A DNA stretch of 64,000 nucleotides from assembly GCF_009765445.1 (NCBI RefSeq), contig NZ_WHOY01000031.1, positions 1,118,959 to 1,182,958 on the forward strand, written 5' to 3'. Below are positions 1 to 9,674 of the stretch, one piece after another. A program made the translations under genes and the position numbers. This DNA comes from Pantoea sp. BAV 3049. Its GTDB lineage: Bacteria > Pseudomonadota > Gammaproteobacteria > Enterobacterales > Enterobacteriaceae. Below the pieces are notes generated by a model. It was not told where the DNA came from. It searched no databases and saw nothing but the letters and a program-made list of their open reading frames with translations. Each line of letters opens with the position of its first letter. Within the stretch, counting starts at the first letter, position 1.

Positions 1-443
1 GCGACCGTCAGGCGGTGATCATTGACCAGGTGCAATGCACCCAGCTGATGCGCATGTCCGCTCCTATTGGTGGCAAGCTGCCGATGCACGCTTCCGGCGC
101 GGGTAAAGCCTTCCTCGCCAATCTGGATGATGCGCAGGTCAGCGAATTGCTGCATCGCCAGGGGTTGCACCACTACACGCCACAGACGCTGATGTCGCCG
201 CACAGCCTGAAAGAGAACCTCGCGCTGGTGCGTAAGATGGGTTACGCCTTTGATGACGAAGAACATGCGCTGGGGCTGCGCTGCGTGGCGGCGTGCATTT
301 ACGACGAGCATCACGAACCGTTTGCAGCCATCTCCATCTCCGGCCCGATTTCCCGCGTCACCGACGATCGTGTGACCGAGCTGGGTGCGCTGGTGATCAA
401 GGCAGCGAAGGAAGTGACCCGCGAGTACGGTGGCATTCGCTAG
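1..443 (+). CDS. iclR: Acetate operon repressor IclR (3' part only)
   Basis: The N-terminal helix-turn-helix half lies outside the window; reading frame is open from base 3. What remains is the effector-binding domain of an IclR-family regulator and it matches E. coli IclR closely, including the stretches [20 protein letters not shown] and [12 protein letters not shown] and the closing [12 protein letters not shown]. IclR represses aceBAK and its own gene and responds to glyoxylate and pyruvate (family knowledge). It converges on aceK, and the two reading frames overlap by 47 bp. E. coli has arpA between aceK and iclR; it is absent here. Confidence 0.95.
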   Translation, partial: DRQAVIIDQVQCTQLMRMSAPIGGKLPMHASGAGKAFLANLDDAQVSELLHRQGLHHYTPQTLMSPHSLKENLALVRKMGYAFDDEEHALGLRCVAACIYDEHHEPFAAISISGPISRVTDDRVTELGALVIKAAKEVTREYGGIR

Positions 444-2208
444 TCTCTGTCAGGACGGAAAACCGGATGCTGGACGCCCTTTGCTCTGACCCGTAGCGCT
501 GGCAGAAGCGCTGACGGCGGCGGTAGGCGTAAACATCCTCAATATGCCCGGCACGGATGCGCGCCTGCAGGCTTTGCCAGTAGCGGGCGCTGAACAGCTC
601 GCTGTGCATCTCTTCAAAAAGCGCGGCAATCGCCGGATCGGCGCAGAGATAGTTGCGAAACTCCTCGGGGAAAATATCTTCCGGGGCCACGCTGTACCAG
701 GGCTCAAAACTCAGCTCGTCCTCCGGGTAGCGCGGAGCCGGGATCTCACGGAAATTCACTTCCGTCATATAGCTGATTTCATCGTAGTCGTAGAAAACCA
801 CCCGGCCGTGGCGCGTGACGCCAAAGTTTTTATACAGCAGGTCTCCGGGGAAGATGTTTGCCGCTGCCAGTTGCCTGACCGCGTTGCCGTACTCCTCAAT
901 CGCTTCGCGCCGTTGCTGTGCATCTGCCTGTTCCAGCCAGATATTCAGCGGCGTCATCCGGCGTTCCAGGTAGAGGTGGCTGATCACCAGTTTACCCCCC
1001 TCTTCACACATTTTTTCCGGGATCTCGCGCTGTAATTCAGCCAGCAACTGTTCGCCGATACGGGCTTTATCGATAGCGAAATTTTCAAATTCCTGGGTGT
1101 CGGCCATCCTTCCCACACGATCGTGCTCTTTAACCAGCTGATAGCATTGCCGGACCCGTTCCGGCGTAACCTCTTTCTGCGGCGCAAAGCGATCTTTGAT
1201 CACCTTGAATACCCGATCGAAACCAGGCAGGGTGAACACCACCATCACCAGCCCCCGCACGCCGGGCGCAATCACAAACTGCTCCTGCGTTTCTGCCATG
1301 TAAGTCAGGTATTCGCGGTAACACTCTGTTTTTCCATGCTTCTGGCAGCCAATTGCCATATACAGTTCGGCCGTGGTTTTACCGGGCAGGATTTCACGCA
1401 GCCACTCCACCAGCGCGGCAGGCAGCGGTGCATACACCATAAAATAGGCACGGGCGAAGCCAAACACGATGCTGGCCTCGCGCCTGCGCGTCAGGCAGGT
1501 ATCCACATACAGCTCGCCCTGTTCACTGCGATGGATCGGCAGCAGAAAAGCGTAAACACCGGATGGCAGGCGCAGTTTAGCCACCATCCAGGCTGCTTTA
1601 TTGCGATAAAACAGTTCGTTAGCCACCTGCAGCGATCCCTGTGCGAGGTCGTCCTCAGCAAAGTTTTCCTGCAGGTGAGCAATGATAAAACGGATGTCCC
1701 GCGCCAGGTCCTGCCACGGCAGCCGCAGCGGCAAATCGTTGAGCACGCTGCTCAGCAGTGCATACCAGCCTGCAGCGGCGAAGAACGCTTTTGCCAGCGG
1801 GCGGGGAATGGAGCGGAAACGCCTCTCCGGCTGAGAGCTGAAGATAAACAACCTTTCCGGCGTCAGCAGCTGATGGCCGAACAGGCGACAATAGACTGAG
1901 TTAAAAAAACTTTCGGCGATTTCAAAGCGCGGATAGTCCGGCAACAATTCCGTGTAAATCGCCTTCACCCGCAGCAGGAAATCCCCGTCGTGAACCTGCT
2001 GGCCGGTGATGCAGCGCAACTGCTCCACCACCAGCCCGACATGACGATCGTAAAGGTGAATACGCTCCTTCATAGCTTCCTGCACGGCGTGCCAGTCAGC
2101 CTGCTCAAAACGCTGCTGGGCCCCAGCCGTAACTTCCAGAAACCGGCCATATTGCGCATCGAATCCCTGCAGGATGGTCCGGGCGATCAGCGTTTCCAGT
2201 TGTGGCAT
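397..2208 (-). CDS. aceK: Isocitrate dehydrogenase kinase/phosphatase
   Basis: AceK phosphorylates and dephosphorylates isocitrate dehydrogenase, switching carbon between the TCA cycle and the glyoxylate shunt. At 603 aa it is about 25 residues longer than the E. coli protein. The body aligns through the [12 protein letters not shown] block near the C-terminus; a tail ending RGSLPSLP then runs into the 3' end of convergent iclR. The ATG at 2208 follows a strong AGGAGG ribosome-binding site. It is the last gene of aceBAK and starts only 19 bp after aceA, whereas E. coli has a longer gap containing stem-loops there. No terminator is visible after it. Confidence 0.95.
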   Translation of the reverse strand: MPQLETLIARTILQGFDAQYGRFLEVTAGAQQRFEQADWHAVQEAMKERIHLYDRHVGLVVEQLRCITGQQVHDGDFLLRVKAIYTELLPDYPRFEIAESFFNSVYCRLFGHQLLTPERLFIFSSQPERRFRSIPRPLAKAFFAAAGWYALLSSVLNDLPLRLPWQDLARDIRFIIAHLQENFAEDDLAQGSLQVANELFYRNKAAWMVAKLRLPSGVYAFLLPIHRSEQGELYVDTCLTRRREASIVFGFARAYFMVYAPLPAALVEWLREILPGKTTAELYMAIGCQKHGKTECYREYLTYMAETQEQFVIAPGVRGLVMVVFTLPGFDRVFKVIKDRFAPQKEVTPERVRQCYQLVKEHDRVGRMADTQEFENFAIDKARIGEQLLAELQREIPEKMCEEGGKLVISHLYLERRMTPLNIWLEQADAQQRREAIEEYGNAVRQLAAANIFPGDLLYKNFGVTRHGRVVFYDYDEISYMTEVNFREIPAPRYPEDELSFEPWYSVAPEDIFPEEFRNYLCADPAIAALFEEMHSELFSARYWQSLQARIRAGHIEDVYAYRRRQRFCQRYGSEQRASSIRFSVLTETSECHRTRGSLPSLP

Positions 2209-2227
2209 GGGGCCTCCTGTCAGACAA

Positions 2228-3532
2228 TCAGAACTGCTGTTCTTCGGTCGAGCCGGTCAGCGCCGTTACCGACGATACGCCACCCTGAATAATGGTGGTG
2301 ACGCTGTCGAAATAGCCGGTCCCCACTTCCTGCTGATGCGAAGAGAAGGTGTAGCCCTGCTCCCGCGCGGCAAATTCAGGCTGCTGCACTTTTTCCACGT
2401 AGTGCCTCATACCTTCCCCCTGGGCGTAAGCGTGTGCCAGGTCGAACATGTTGAACCACATACTGTGGATCCCGGCCAGGGTGATGAACTGGAAGCGGTA
2501 ACCCATGTCCGCCAGCGACTGCTGAAAGTGAGCGATGGTCCGGTCATCAAGGTTCTTCTTCCAGTTAAACGACGGCGAGCAATTATAGGCCAGCAGTTTG
2601 CCGGGGAAGCGGGCATGGATTGCTTCGGCAAAGCGGCGGGCAAGCTCCAGATCGGGCGTTGAGGTTTCGCACCACAGCACGTCGGCATAAGGCGCATAGG
2701 CCAGCCCGCGGCTGATGGCCTGTTCCACCCCGGCGCGGGTGCGGAAGAAGCCTTCCGCCGTACGTTCACCGGTGATAAATTCCCGGTCATATTCGTCGCA
2801 GTCTGAAGTGATCAAATCAGCCGCATCCGCATCGGTTCTGGCGATTAGCACGGTCGGTACGTCCATCACATCAGCTGCCAGGCGGGCCGCTGCCAGCTTC
2901 TGAATCGCTTCCTGAGTGGGAACCAGCACTTTGCCCCCCATATGCCCGCACTTTTTCACCGAGGCCAGCTGGTCTTCAAAATGTACGCCGCCCGCCCCCG
3001 CCTGGATCATCGCCTTCATCAGTTCAAAAGCATTCAGCACGCCGCCGAAACCGGCTTCCGCATCCGCAATGATCGGCAGGAAGTAGTCTACATAGCGCGG
3101 GTCGCCCGGCTCAATCTGGCTCGCCCACTGGATCTGGTCAGCGCGCTGGAAAGTGTTGTTGATCTTCTCCACCACCGACGGTACCGAGTTCGCCGGATAC
3201 AATGACTGGTCGGGATACATGCTACCGGCCAGGTTTGCATCTGCTGCCACCTGCCAGCCAGAGAGGTAGATCGCCTCAATCCCGGCTTTGGCCTGCTGCA
3301 GCGCCTGGCCTCCGGTAAGCGCTCCGAGGCTGTTGATATAGCCTTTTTTGGCCCCGCCATTAAGCAGGTGCCAGAGCTTTTCCGCACCGTGCTGCGCCAG
3401 CGTACATGCGGGGTTCACTGAGCCACGCAGCTTCACTACTTCGGCCGCCGTGTACGGGCGGGTAATACCTTCCCAGCGTGCATTGCGCCACGCCTGTTCT
3501 GTTTGCTGAATCTGTTGGGCACGAGAAGTCAT
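2228..3532 (-). CDS. aceA: Isocitrate lyase
   Basis: Splits isocitrate to glyoxylate and succinate, the first step of the glyoxylate shunt, in the cytoplasm. The 434-aa length equals that of E. coli AceA. The catalytic loop KKCGHMGGK with its active-site cysteine is present about residue 195, and the ICL fold is continuous to the end (TGSTEEQQF). It lies 18 bp after aceB and 19 bp before aceK, so the three genes should share one transcript under IclR control. Confidence 0.98.
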   Translation of the reverse strand: MTSRAQQIQQTEQAWRNARWEGITRPYTAAEVVKLRGSVNPACTLAQHGAEKLWHLLNGGAKKGYINSLGALTGGQALQQAKAGIEAIYLSGWQVAADANLAGSMYPDQSLYPANSVPSVVEKINNTFQRADQIQWASQIEPGDPRYVDYFLPIIADAEAGFGGVLNAFELMKAMIQAGAGGVHFEDQLASVKKCGHMGGKVLVPTQEAIQKLAAARLAADVMDVPTVLIARTDADAADLITSDCDEYDREFITGERTAEGFFRTRAGVEQAISRGLAYAPYADVLWCETSTPDLELARRFAEAIHARFPGKLLAYNCSPSFNWKKNLDDRTIAHFQQSLADMGYRFQFITLAGIHSMWFNMFDLAHAYAQGEGMRHYVEKVQQPEFAAREQGYTFSSHQQEVGTGYFDSVTTIIQGGVSSVTALTGSTEEQQF

Positions 3533-3550
3533 AGCGGTAATCCCCTGTTA

Positions 3551-5149
3551 TCAGTGAAGTAAGCGGTAGCCCGGCAGAGTCAGGAACTCGACCAGTTCGG
3601 CTTCGGTAGTAATGCGCTCCATCAACTCTGCGGCTTCGGTAAAACGGCCCTGGCAGTAGCGCTGTTCGCCCAGTTCCTGCTGGATAACCAGCATTTCCTC
3701 CGCCAGCATCTGGCGGAACAAGTCTGCGGTGACGGTCTGGCCGTTCTCCAGCGTTTTACCGTGGCGTATCCATTGCCAGATTGAGGTGCGGGAAATCTCA
3801 GCCGTGGCGGCATCTTCCATCAGTCCGTAAACCGGTACGCAGCCGTTGCCGGATATCCACGCCTCGATGTACTGGACAGCAACGCGAATGTTGGCGCGCA
3901 TTCCTGCTTCGGTACGCTCACCGGCACAAGGTTCGAGCAGCTGCTCTGCGGTCACTGGCGCATCGTTTTCACGCAGGATGTTGAGCTGATTTGTCCGTTC
4001 GCCCAGCGCCTCGTTAAAGACCGCCATCACCGTATCAGCAAGGCCCGGATGGGCAATCCAGGTGCCATCATGACCATTTGCCGCTTCGCGCTCTTTGTCC
4101 GCCTTCACCCGGTTAAGGACCCACTGATTGCGTTCCGTCTCTTTACTGGGGATAAACGCCGCCATGCCGCCCATCGCAAAAGCGCCGCGACGATGGCAGG
4201 TTTTGATCAACAGTCGGGAATAGGCATCCAGAAAGCCCTTTTCCATGGTAACGGACTGCCGGTCAGGCAGAACCCGATCCTGATGATTTTTCAGGGTTTT
4301 GATATAGCTGAAGATGTAGTCCCAGCGGCCGCAATTCAGGCCAACGATATGATCGCGCAGGCTGAACAGGATCTCGTCCATCTGGAAGACTGCAGGCAGC
4401 GTTTCGATCAGCAGAGTGGCTTTAATCGTGCCGCGTTGCAGATCAAAACGATCCTCTGCATAACTGAAAACGTCGCTCCACCAGGCTGCTTCCTGCCAGC
4501 TTTGTGTTTTCGGCAGGTAGAAATAGGGACCACTGCCTTTCGCCAGCAGGGCATCCACGTTGTGGAAGAAGTACAGGGCAAAATCGAACAGGCTGCCGGG
4601 GATCGCTTCGCCGCGCCAGGTGACATGCTTCTCCGGCAAATGCAGACCGCGCACGCGGCAAACCAGTACCGCAGGATCGGGCTTAAGCTGGTAGATCTTT
4701 CCCGCTTCATTGCTGTAGCTGATGGTGCCGTTTACCGCATCGCGCAGGTTGATCTGGCCGTCGATCACTTTATCCCAGCTGGGTGCCAGCGAGTCCTCAA
4801 AATCCGCCATAAAAACATTCACATTGGCATTCAGCGCATTGATCACCATCTTGCGTTCGACCGGCCCGGTGATCTCCACACGGCGATTCTGCAAATCTTC
4901 CGGGATCCCACGAATTTTCCACTCGCTGTTTTTAATGGAATCCATTTCCGTAATGAATCCCGGCAACTCGCCAGCATCAAATTTTTGCTGCTGCCAGACT
5001 CTGGCGTCCAGTAAATCCGCACGACGCGGAGCGAATTTCGCCACCAGTTCGCCAAGGAAATCCACTGCAGCATCGGTCAGAATGTGCCGTTCTGCCATAC
5101 CTAAAGGGCGCTGGAACGCCAGTTCCGTGCTGATAACCTGTTGTGTCAT
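3551..5149 (-). CDS. aceB: Malate synthase A
   Basis: Condenses glyoxylate with acetyl-CoA to give malate, the second step of the glyoxylate shunt. The 532-aa protein carries the malate synthase signature RDHIVGLNCGRWDYIF in mid-protein and ends PGYRLLH. It is the first gene of aceBAK. A promoter and an IclR-operator-like sequence lie about 90-130 bp upstream. The TIM-barrel type without the insert of malate synthase G identifies it as the A isoform. Confidence 0.98.
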   Translation of the reverse strand: MTQQVISTELAFQRPLGMAERHILTDAAVDFLGELVAKFAPRRADLLDARVWQQQKFDAGELPGFITEMDSIKNSEWKIRGIPEDLQNRRVEITGPVERKMVINALNANVNVFMADFEDSLAPSWDKVIDGQINLRDAVNGTISYSNEAGKIYQLKPDPAVLVCRVRGLHLPEKHVTWRGEAIPGSLFDFALYFFHNVDALLAKGSGPYFYLPKTQSWQEAAWWSDVFSYAEDRFDLQRGTIKATLLIETLPAVFQMDEILFSLRDHIVGLNCGRWDYIFSYIKTLKNHQDRVLPDRQSVTMEKGFLDAYSRLLIKTCHRRGAFAMGGMAAFIPSKETERNQWVLNRVKADKEREAANGHDGTWIAHPGLADTVMAVFNEALGERTNQLNILRENDAPVTAEQLLEPCAGERTEAGMRANIRVAVQYIEAWISGNGCVPVYGLMEDAATAEISRTSIWQWIRHGKTLENGQTVTADLFRQMLAEEMLVIQQELGEQRYCQGRFTEAAELMERITTEAELVEFLTLPGYRLLH

Positions 5150-5238
5150 AACTCACTCCCGTCATCGATCCAGTCGGGTAACCGTCCCTGCTGAGAGGAC
5201 GATCCTGCCGCTGGGTGTTTTTTAACCCGCAGGATCAA

Positions 5239-5266
5239 AATATAAACAACCAAATAACAAAATCAA
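5239..5266 (-). promoter_or_regulatory. Probable aceBAK promoter
   Basis: Read on the minus strand, a -35 TTGATT (5266-5261) and a -10 TATATT (5244-5239) are 16 bp apart in AT-rich DNA. The -35 hexamer falls inside the IclR-operator-like block, which fits repression by occlusion. Start of transcription not shown by sequence. Confidence 0.6.
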
Positions 5267-5281
5267 AAACTATTTCCATTT
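5248..5281 (-). promoter_or_regulatory. IclR operator-like sequence upstream of aceB
   Basis: On the minus strand the core AATGGAAATAGTTTTTGATT closely resembles the E. coli aceB operator region as I recall it (AATGGAAATTGTTTTTGATT). It overlaps the -35 element. Recognition is by recalled similarity, not alignment. Confidence 0.55.
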
Positions 5282-5471
5282 ATTAATGAAATTAAAAATA
5301 ACCTATTGATTAATATATAATTAAATTTATATTCAGGAAGGAAGGTATTTTCGTGTGCGATTTATCGGGTAGAGACAAGGTGTGGGAAACAGGTCGGCAG
5401 AAGGGCTACGGAGGAGCGACAGGGGATCGATAAAGCAGTTAATCAGGGGGAAATGGCAGAGTAAGAGGCAA

Positions 5472-5500
5472 TAAAAAGCCGATCGTCAGGTGCGATCGGC
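5472..5500 (-). terminator. Rho-independent terminator of metA
   Basis: GCCGATCG (5478-5485) and CGATCGGC (5493-5500) form an 8-bp stem with a 7-nt loop; on the minus strand it is followed by TTTTTATT. It lies 35 bp past the metA stop. Confidence 0.85.
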
Positions 5501-5534
5501 GCTGTTCTCTGCGTTAACGGATCCAGAGGATCCG

Positions 5535-6464
5535 CTATTCCAGTGTCGGATTCATATGCCGCAGATCGAATGGGGTGATTTGATAGACGTAATAGTTCAG
5601 CCAGTTAGAAAACAGCAGGTTACCGTGGCTGCGCCAGCTGGCACGTGGTGGCAGCTCAGGATTATTCTGCGGGAAATAATTAAATGGAATTTCCGGGTTC
5701 AGTCCGGCTTCATAGTCGCGATGATATTCCCCCGAAAGCGTCAGCGCATCGTACTCCGGATGGCCGGTAACAAAGGCCAGCCGCTTGTCCTTACTGGCGA
5801 ACAGATAAGCTCCGGTTTGATCCGATTCAGCAAAGATCTCTAAATCGGTGTAATCGCGCAGCAGCTGGCTGGGGAAATCGGCATAGCGTGAATGCGGTGC
5901 CAGGAAGCTGTCGTCAAAGCCACGGGTGAGTAAAGCATGAGGATGCAGGATCTGGTGTTCATACACACCAGACAGCTTGTTCTCGCGGGTTTGCTTCGGA
6001 ATGCCATACAGAATATTCAGTGCGGCCTGCACGGCCCAGCAGACAAACAGCGTGGAGGTCACATGCTCCTTCGCCCAGTGAAGTACACGCTGGATCTGCG
6101 GCCAGTAGGCCACATCATTAAAATCAACCAACCCCAGCGGCGCGCCGGTGACGATCAGTCCGTCAAAGTTGTCATGCTGAATATCTTCAAAATTACAGTA
6201 GAAGTTATTCAGGTGATCCATTGGCGTATTACGCGATTCACGGCTGTCGATGCGCAGCAGCTGAATATCAATCTGTAATGGCGAGTAGGAGAGCAGACGG
6301 AGAAACTGGTTTTCTGTTTCAATCTTTTTCGGCATCAGATTCAGCACCAGCACCTTCAACGGACGGATTTCCTGAGTGCTGGCGCGCGAGGAAGTCATCA
6401 CAAAGACGTTCTCGTTGCGCAGGAAATTCACGGCTGGTAACTCATCGGGTACCCTGATTGGCAT
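5535..6464 (-). CDS. metA: Homoserine O-succinyltransferase
   Basis: First committed step of methionine synthesis: acylates homoserine from succinyl-CoA in enterobacteria. The 309 aa match the E. coli protein in length. The acyl-enzyme cysteine is in [12 protein letters not shown] (about residue 142) and the His/Glu pair in TGHPEYD (about 235-237). Upstream are three MetJ boxes. As in E. coli it lies between aceBAK and an rRNA operon, though here the accessory cluster 6569-11372 is inserted. Confidence 0.97.
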   Translation of the reverse strand: MPIRVPDELPAVNFLRNENVFVMTSSRASTQEIRPLKVLVLNLMPKKIETENQFLRLLSYSPLQIDIQLLRIDSRESRNTPMDHLNNFYCNFEDIQHDNFDGLIVTGAPLGLVDFNDVAYWPQIQRVLHWAKEHVTSTLFVCWAVQAALNILYGIPKQTRENKLSGVYEHQILHPHALLTRGFDDSFLAPHSRYADFPSQLLRDYTDLEIFAESDQTGAYLFASKDKRLAFVTGHPEYDALTLSGEYHRDYEAGLNPEIPFNYFPQNNPELPPRASWRSHGNLLFSNWLNYYVYQITPFDLRHMNPTLE

Positions 6465-6488
6465 AACCTCTCCCTCAACTAACCATTT

Positions 6489-6512
6489 AAACGTTTAGAC
6501 ATCCAGACAGCC
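6489..6512 (-). promoter_or_regulatory. MetJ operator (three met boxes) of metA
   Basis: Three adjoining 8-mers on the plus strand, AAACGTTT, AGACATCC and AGACAGCC, resemble the met-box consensus AGACGTCT. They lie 25-48 bp upstream of the metA ATG, as in E. coli metA. Confidence 0.8.
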
Positions 6513-6568
6513 AAAGATAACGTGCGCACCGGCAAATGTCGAGGTCTCATCTGCTAGTTGAAAATGTT

Positions 6569-7420
6569 TCATCTGTGGTCGCTGAACAGCTCGACGAAAG
6601 GCAGCGTCACGGCAGCATCGGCGCTGGCATGGCGATATAACAGCCAGGTGCGGCTTTTCACCGGTTCATTGCCCACCACAATCGGCGTGCGAAACAGCGA
6701 CTCCGCCAGCGGCTGATAGCTGGAGACAATGGCATAGCCCATCCCCCTTTCGACCATGGCCAGGCACACTTCCAGTTTGTCCACGCTCATCGCCACACGA
6801 GGTGCCAGTGAATAATTGGCATTCCACCACCGTTCAATCAGCCGCGTGATATGCCCGCCATGGTTGATTTTAATCTGCGGCAGATGGGGCAGCAGCGCCA
6901 GGTCAATTGGCTGCCGACTGATCAGATAGTAGTTATCTTCATCGATCAGCCTTTTGCCCTCTTTCCAGCCGTAATCATCCTTCACCAGCGCCAGATGCAC
7001 ATCGCCACGCTGGAGTTTCAAATACATCTCTTCACTGAGGCCGCTGACCAGATTGATGTTGATACCGGGGTGCTGCTGACTGAATTCGGCCAGCAGATCG
7101 GGCAGACGATAGGCGGCGAAATTGCTGGAAACGCCGATGCGCAATTTCCCCTGTTGCGGGCCATTCAGGCTTTGCAGAGTGGTTTTCAACAGATGCAGTT
7201 CGTCCAGTACGGTTTCCGCATGCTGCGCCAGATAGCGTCCCTGAGCGGAAAATGTCAGCCCGCGCCCACTCTCCTCAAACAGCTGGATCGACAGCTTGCG
7301 CTCGATCTGCTTTAACCGGTAGCTCAGCGCAGGCTGCGAGGTAAACAGCTGTTCGGCAGCGCGGGTGATGTTTTTGTACTGCCAAACGGTCCGGATAATT
7401 AACCAGTCTTTTTCATTCAT
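6569..7420 (-). CDS. LysR-family transcriptional regulator
   Basis: A 283-aa LysR-type regulator: winged helix-turn-helix at residues 5-65 (ITRAAEQLFTSQPALSYRLK), then a periplasmic-binding-protein-like effector domain. I chose the ATG at 7420 (MNEKDWLIIR), which puts the helix-turn-helix at the usual distance; upstream in-frame ATGs at 7435 and 7498 would add an untypical leader. It is divergent from the amidohydrolase at 7582 across 161 bp, the classic position for a LysR regulator of its neighbour. Effector unknown; regulation of the amidohydrolase cluster is inferred from position only. Confidence 0.85.
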   Translation of the reverse strand: MNEKDWLIIRTVWQYKNITRAAEQLFTSQPALSYRLKQIERKLSIQLFEESGRGLTFSAQGRYLAQHAETVLDELHLLKTTLQSLNGPQQGKLRIGVSSNFAAYRLPDLLAEFSQQHPGININLVSGLSEEMYLKLQRGDVHLALVKDDYGWKEGKRLIDEDNYYLISRQPIDLALLPHLPQIKINHGGHITRLIERWWNANYSLAPRVAMSVDKLEVCLAMVERGMGYAIVSSYQPLAESLFRTPIVVGNEPVKSRTWLLYRHASADAAVTLPFVELFSDHR

Positions 7421-7581
7421 CTCACTCTCTGCCATGCCAGAAACCCACATCCATAAAATATTTTTTGGGCAGGCTTTGCAAGCCATAAAAAAGCTCAATT
7501 GGGAATTGTGCAGAAAAAAGCCTATATCTGTTTAACACTCTAATTTAACAGAAATTAACTGCACCTGATTGGGGAGCCAAT

Positions 7582-8790
7582 ATGTCTTTACGCACCAAAA
7601 ACGCGCAGAAAGATAAAATTATTTATGCCGTGGAGGCAATCAGCCCGGCAATGCAGGAGCTGGCGATGAACCTGCACCAGAATCCTGAACTGAGCTTTGA
7701 AGAGCACCGTTCGGCGGCGGCACTGATTGCCCCACTACGCAACGCGGGTTTTGCCATTGAAACCGGCACCGGTGGGCTGGAAACAGCCTTCCGGGCGACC
7801 TGGCGTAAAGGCACAGGCGGCCCGACCATTGCCTTTCTGGCCGAATATGATGCCCTGCCTGAGCTGGGACATGCCTGTGGCCATAACCTGATAGGCAGCG
7901 CTTCAGTGACGGCTGCCCTGGCGCTGAAGGCAGCAGAGCTGAATTTTGATGGCTGCATTGAAGTGATTGGTACACCGGCAGAGGAAGACGGCGGCGGCAA
8001 AATTATCATGGTTGAAAAAGGTGTTTTCAACGATGTGGATGCGGCAATGATGTTCCATCCACGGGAGAAGAATATGGTGGTGCGCGGCGCTCTGGCCTGC
8101 CATGACTCGACGTTTAAGTTTTACGGTAAATCGTCTCATGCCGCCTCCGCTCCCCAGCTTGGCATCAGCGCCCTGGATGCGGTGATCCACACCTTTAACG
8201 GTATCAATGCCCTGCGTCAGTTCTTCACCGACGATGTGCGTGTTCATGGCGTAATCACTAACGGTGGCAGCGCAGCCAATATTGTCCCGGCCTATGCCGA
8301 AGCCAAATTTATCCTCCGCGCAGCTACCGTGGGGGGTCTGAGTGAGGTTCGCCGTAAAGTTTATGCCGCAGCAAAAGGGGCAGCAGAGATGACCGGGGCT
8401 CGCGTAGAGATTGAAGAAGGCCTGATCTACGCCGAGCGGAACAACAATCTGGCCCTGGCAGAGAGCTTTACCCGCAACCTGGCGCTGATGGGCGTGGAGA
8501 GTTATGACCCGCCAAAAAGTGGCGGCGTCGGTTCTTCCGATATTGGCAACGTCAGCCAGGTCACTGCGGCTATCCATCCCTATCTGCGCATTGGTGATGT
8601 AACACCCCACACGCCGGAGTTTGCCGCAGCGGCAGGCTCCCCGGCAGGATTAACCGCCATGCTGACCGCCGCAAAAGCGCTGGCGATGACGGCTTATGAC
8701 TTATGCCACGATGAGGCCCGGCTGATGGCCGTCAGGAGCGAGTTTATCGAGTGGCAATCACAAACGATTACGGCAGGAGCAAAACAATGA
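7582..8790 (+). CDS. M20-family amidohydrolase (M20D, AbgB-like)
   Basis: A 402-aa cytosolic metallo-amidohydrolase of the M20D type, which hydrolyses amide bonds of N-acyl amino acids or p-aminobenzoyl-glutamate-like compounds. Metal-binding landmarks are visible: EYDALPELGHACGHNL (about 93-108), GTPAEEDGGGK (about 136) and a late His in the region GDVTPHTPEF. The dimerisation domain lies between residues about 180 and 300. No signal peptide. ATG follows GGGGAGCC. Its stop overlaps the start of the next gene (ATGA), so the two are co-translated. Substrate cannot be assigned from sequence. Confidence 0.85.
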   Translation: MSLRTKNAQKDKIIYAVEAISPAMQELAMNLHQNPELSFEEHRSAAALIAPLRNAGFAIETGTGGLETAFRATWRKGTGGPTIAFLAEYDALPELGHACGHNLIGSASVTAALALKAAELNFDGCIEVIGTPAEEDGGGKIIMVEKGVFNDVDAAMMFHPREKNMVVRGALACHDSTFKFYGKSSHAASAPQLGISALDAVIHTFNGINALRQFFTDDVRVHGVITNGGSAANIVPAYAEAKFILRAATVGGLSEVRRKVYAAAKGAAEMTGARVEIEEGLIYAERNNNLALAESFTRNLALMGVESYDPPKSGGVGSSDIGNVSQVTAAIHPYLRIGDVTPHTPEFAAAAGSPAGLTAMLTAAKALAMTAYDLCHDEARLMAVRSEFIEWQSQTITAGAKQ

Positions 8791-9587
8791 AAACCCGTGT
8801 TCTGACGCTGGCGATGCTGGCCCTCTGTTGTTCTTCCGCCCTGGCAGCAGGTGAAACCCTGCGTGTCGGTGCCGATCTGACTTATCCACCGTTCCAGTAC
8901 CGGGATGTTAACGGCACGCCGACCGGCTTCGAAATCGATATCACCAATGCCGTCTGCAAAGCAGTGGCGGTGAAATGTGAGTATGTCGTCAGCAGCTTTG
9001 ATGCCGAGATCCCGTCGCTGATGGCGAAGAAAGTGGATTTCATCTCGCCGCTGGGTGCGACAACCAAACGTAAGAAGTCGATAGATTTCAGCAACTTTAT
9101 CTATCACGTTCCTTCACAACTGGTGGCGCAAAAAGGTTCGACTTTGCAGCCTACGCCGGAATCCCTACAGGGTAAAAATATCGCCGTGCAGCAGGGATCT
9201 ATTCAGGAGATGTACGCCAATAAGTATTGGGCACCAAAAGGCGTCAGCGTGAAAACCTATCCCGACCAGGACGTTATTTATCAGGATTTGGCGGCAGGCC
9301 GTCTTGATGGTGCGCTCAGCCCGGCCGTTGCCGTCACCTTTGGCTTCTTACAGAAGCCGGAAGGCAAAGACTTTGCACTGACCGGCCCCGAAGTGCGTGA
9401 CGATGTGTTGTTCAGCATCGGTTCAGCCTATGGCGTACGCAAGGGCGACGTGAAGACGCAGAAGCTGCTGAATGAGGGGTTGGCTAAGATCATGGCCGAT
9501 GGCACCTGGCAGAAGATTAAGCAGCACTACTTTGGTGATATCGAGATGAAAGTGACCAGGACGGCCACGCCTGAAGCGGCGAAATGA
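8787..9587 (+). CDS. Periplasmic amino-acid-binding protein, family 3 (orphan)
   Basis: 266-aa solute-binding protein of the polar amino-acid family (ArtJ/HisJ type). A Sec signal peptide occupies residues 1 to about 20 (MKTRVLTLAMLALCCSSALA). The mature part starts with the family hallmark LRVGADLTYPPFQY and GFEIDI and ends in a bilobal fold. The start is the ATG overlapping the amidohydrolase stop. No permease or ATPase gene is adjacent, so it must borrow a transporter elsewhere or act as a sensor. The pairing with two hydrolases suggests uptake of a substrate or product of that pathway. Confidence 0.85.
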   Translation: MKTRVLTLAMLALCCSSALAAGETLRVGADLTYPPFQYRDVNGTPTGFEIDITNAVCKAVAVKCEYVVSSFDAEIPSLMAKKVDFISPLGATTKRKKSIDFSNFIYHVPSQLVAQKGSTLQPTPESLQGKNIAVQQGSIQEMYANKYWAPKGVSVKTYPDQDVIYQDLAAGRLDGALSPAVAVTFGFLQKPEGKDFALTGPEVRDDVLFSIGSAYGVRKGDVKTQKLLNEGLAKIMADGTWQKIKQHYFGDIEMKVTRTATPEAAK

Positions 9588-9674
9588 GTCGGGAGGCTGC
9601 TTGCAGCAGAGAACATCAGATGAAGGGCGCACACCGTATGCAGCAGAGAAAATCTGATAAAGAGGGAGATCCCT

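Larger units (their letters stand above)
5150..5534. other. aceB-metA intergenic region
   Basis: These 385 bp hold the aceB promoter and IclR operator in a strongly AT-rich stretch (about 5230-5330) and the metA terminator at 5472-5500. Between them (5335-5470) is sequence of ordinary composition in which I see no gene. Confidence 0.7.

Noticed and set aside
4049-5014. 321-codon frame on the plus strand
   Set aside because: Antisense to aceB.
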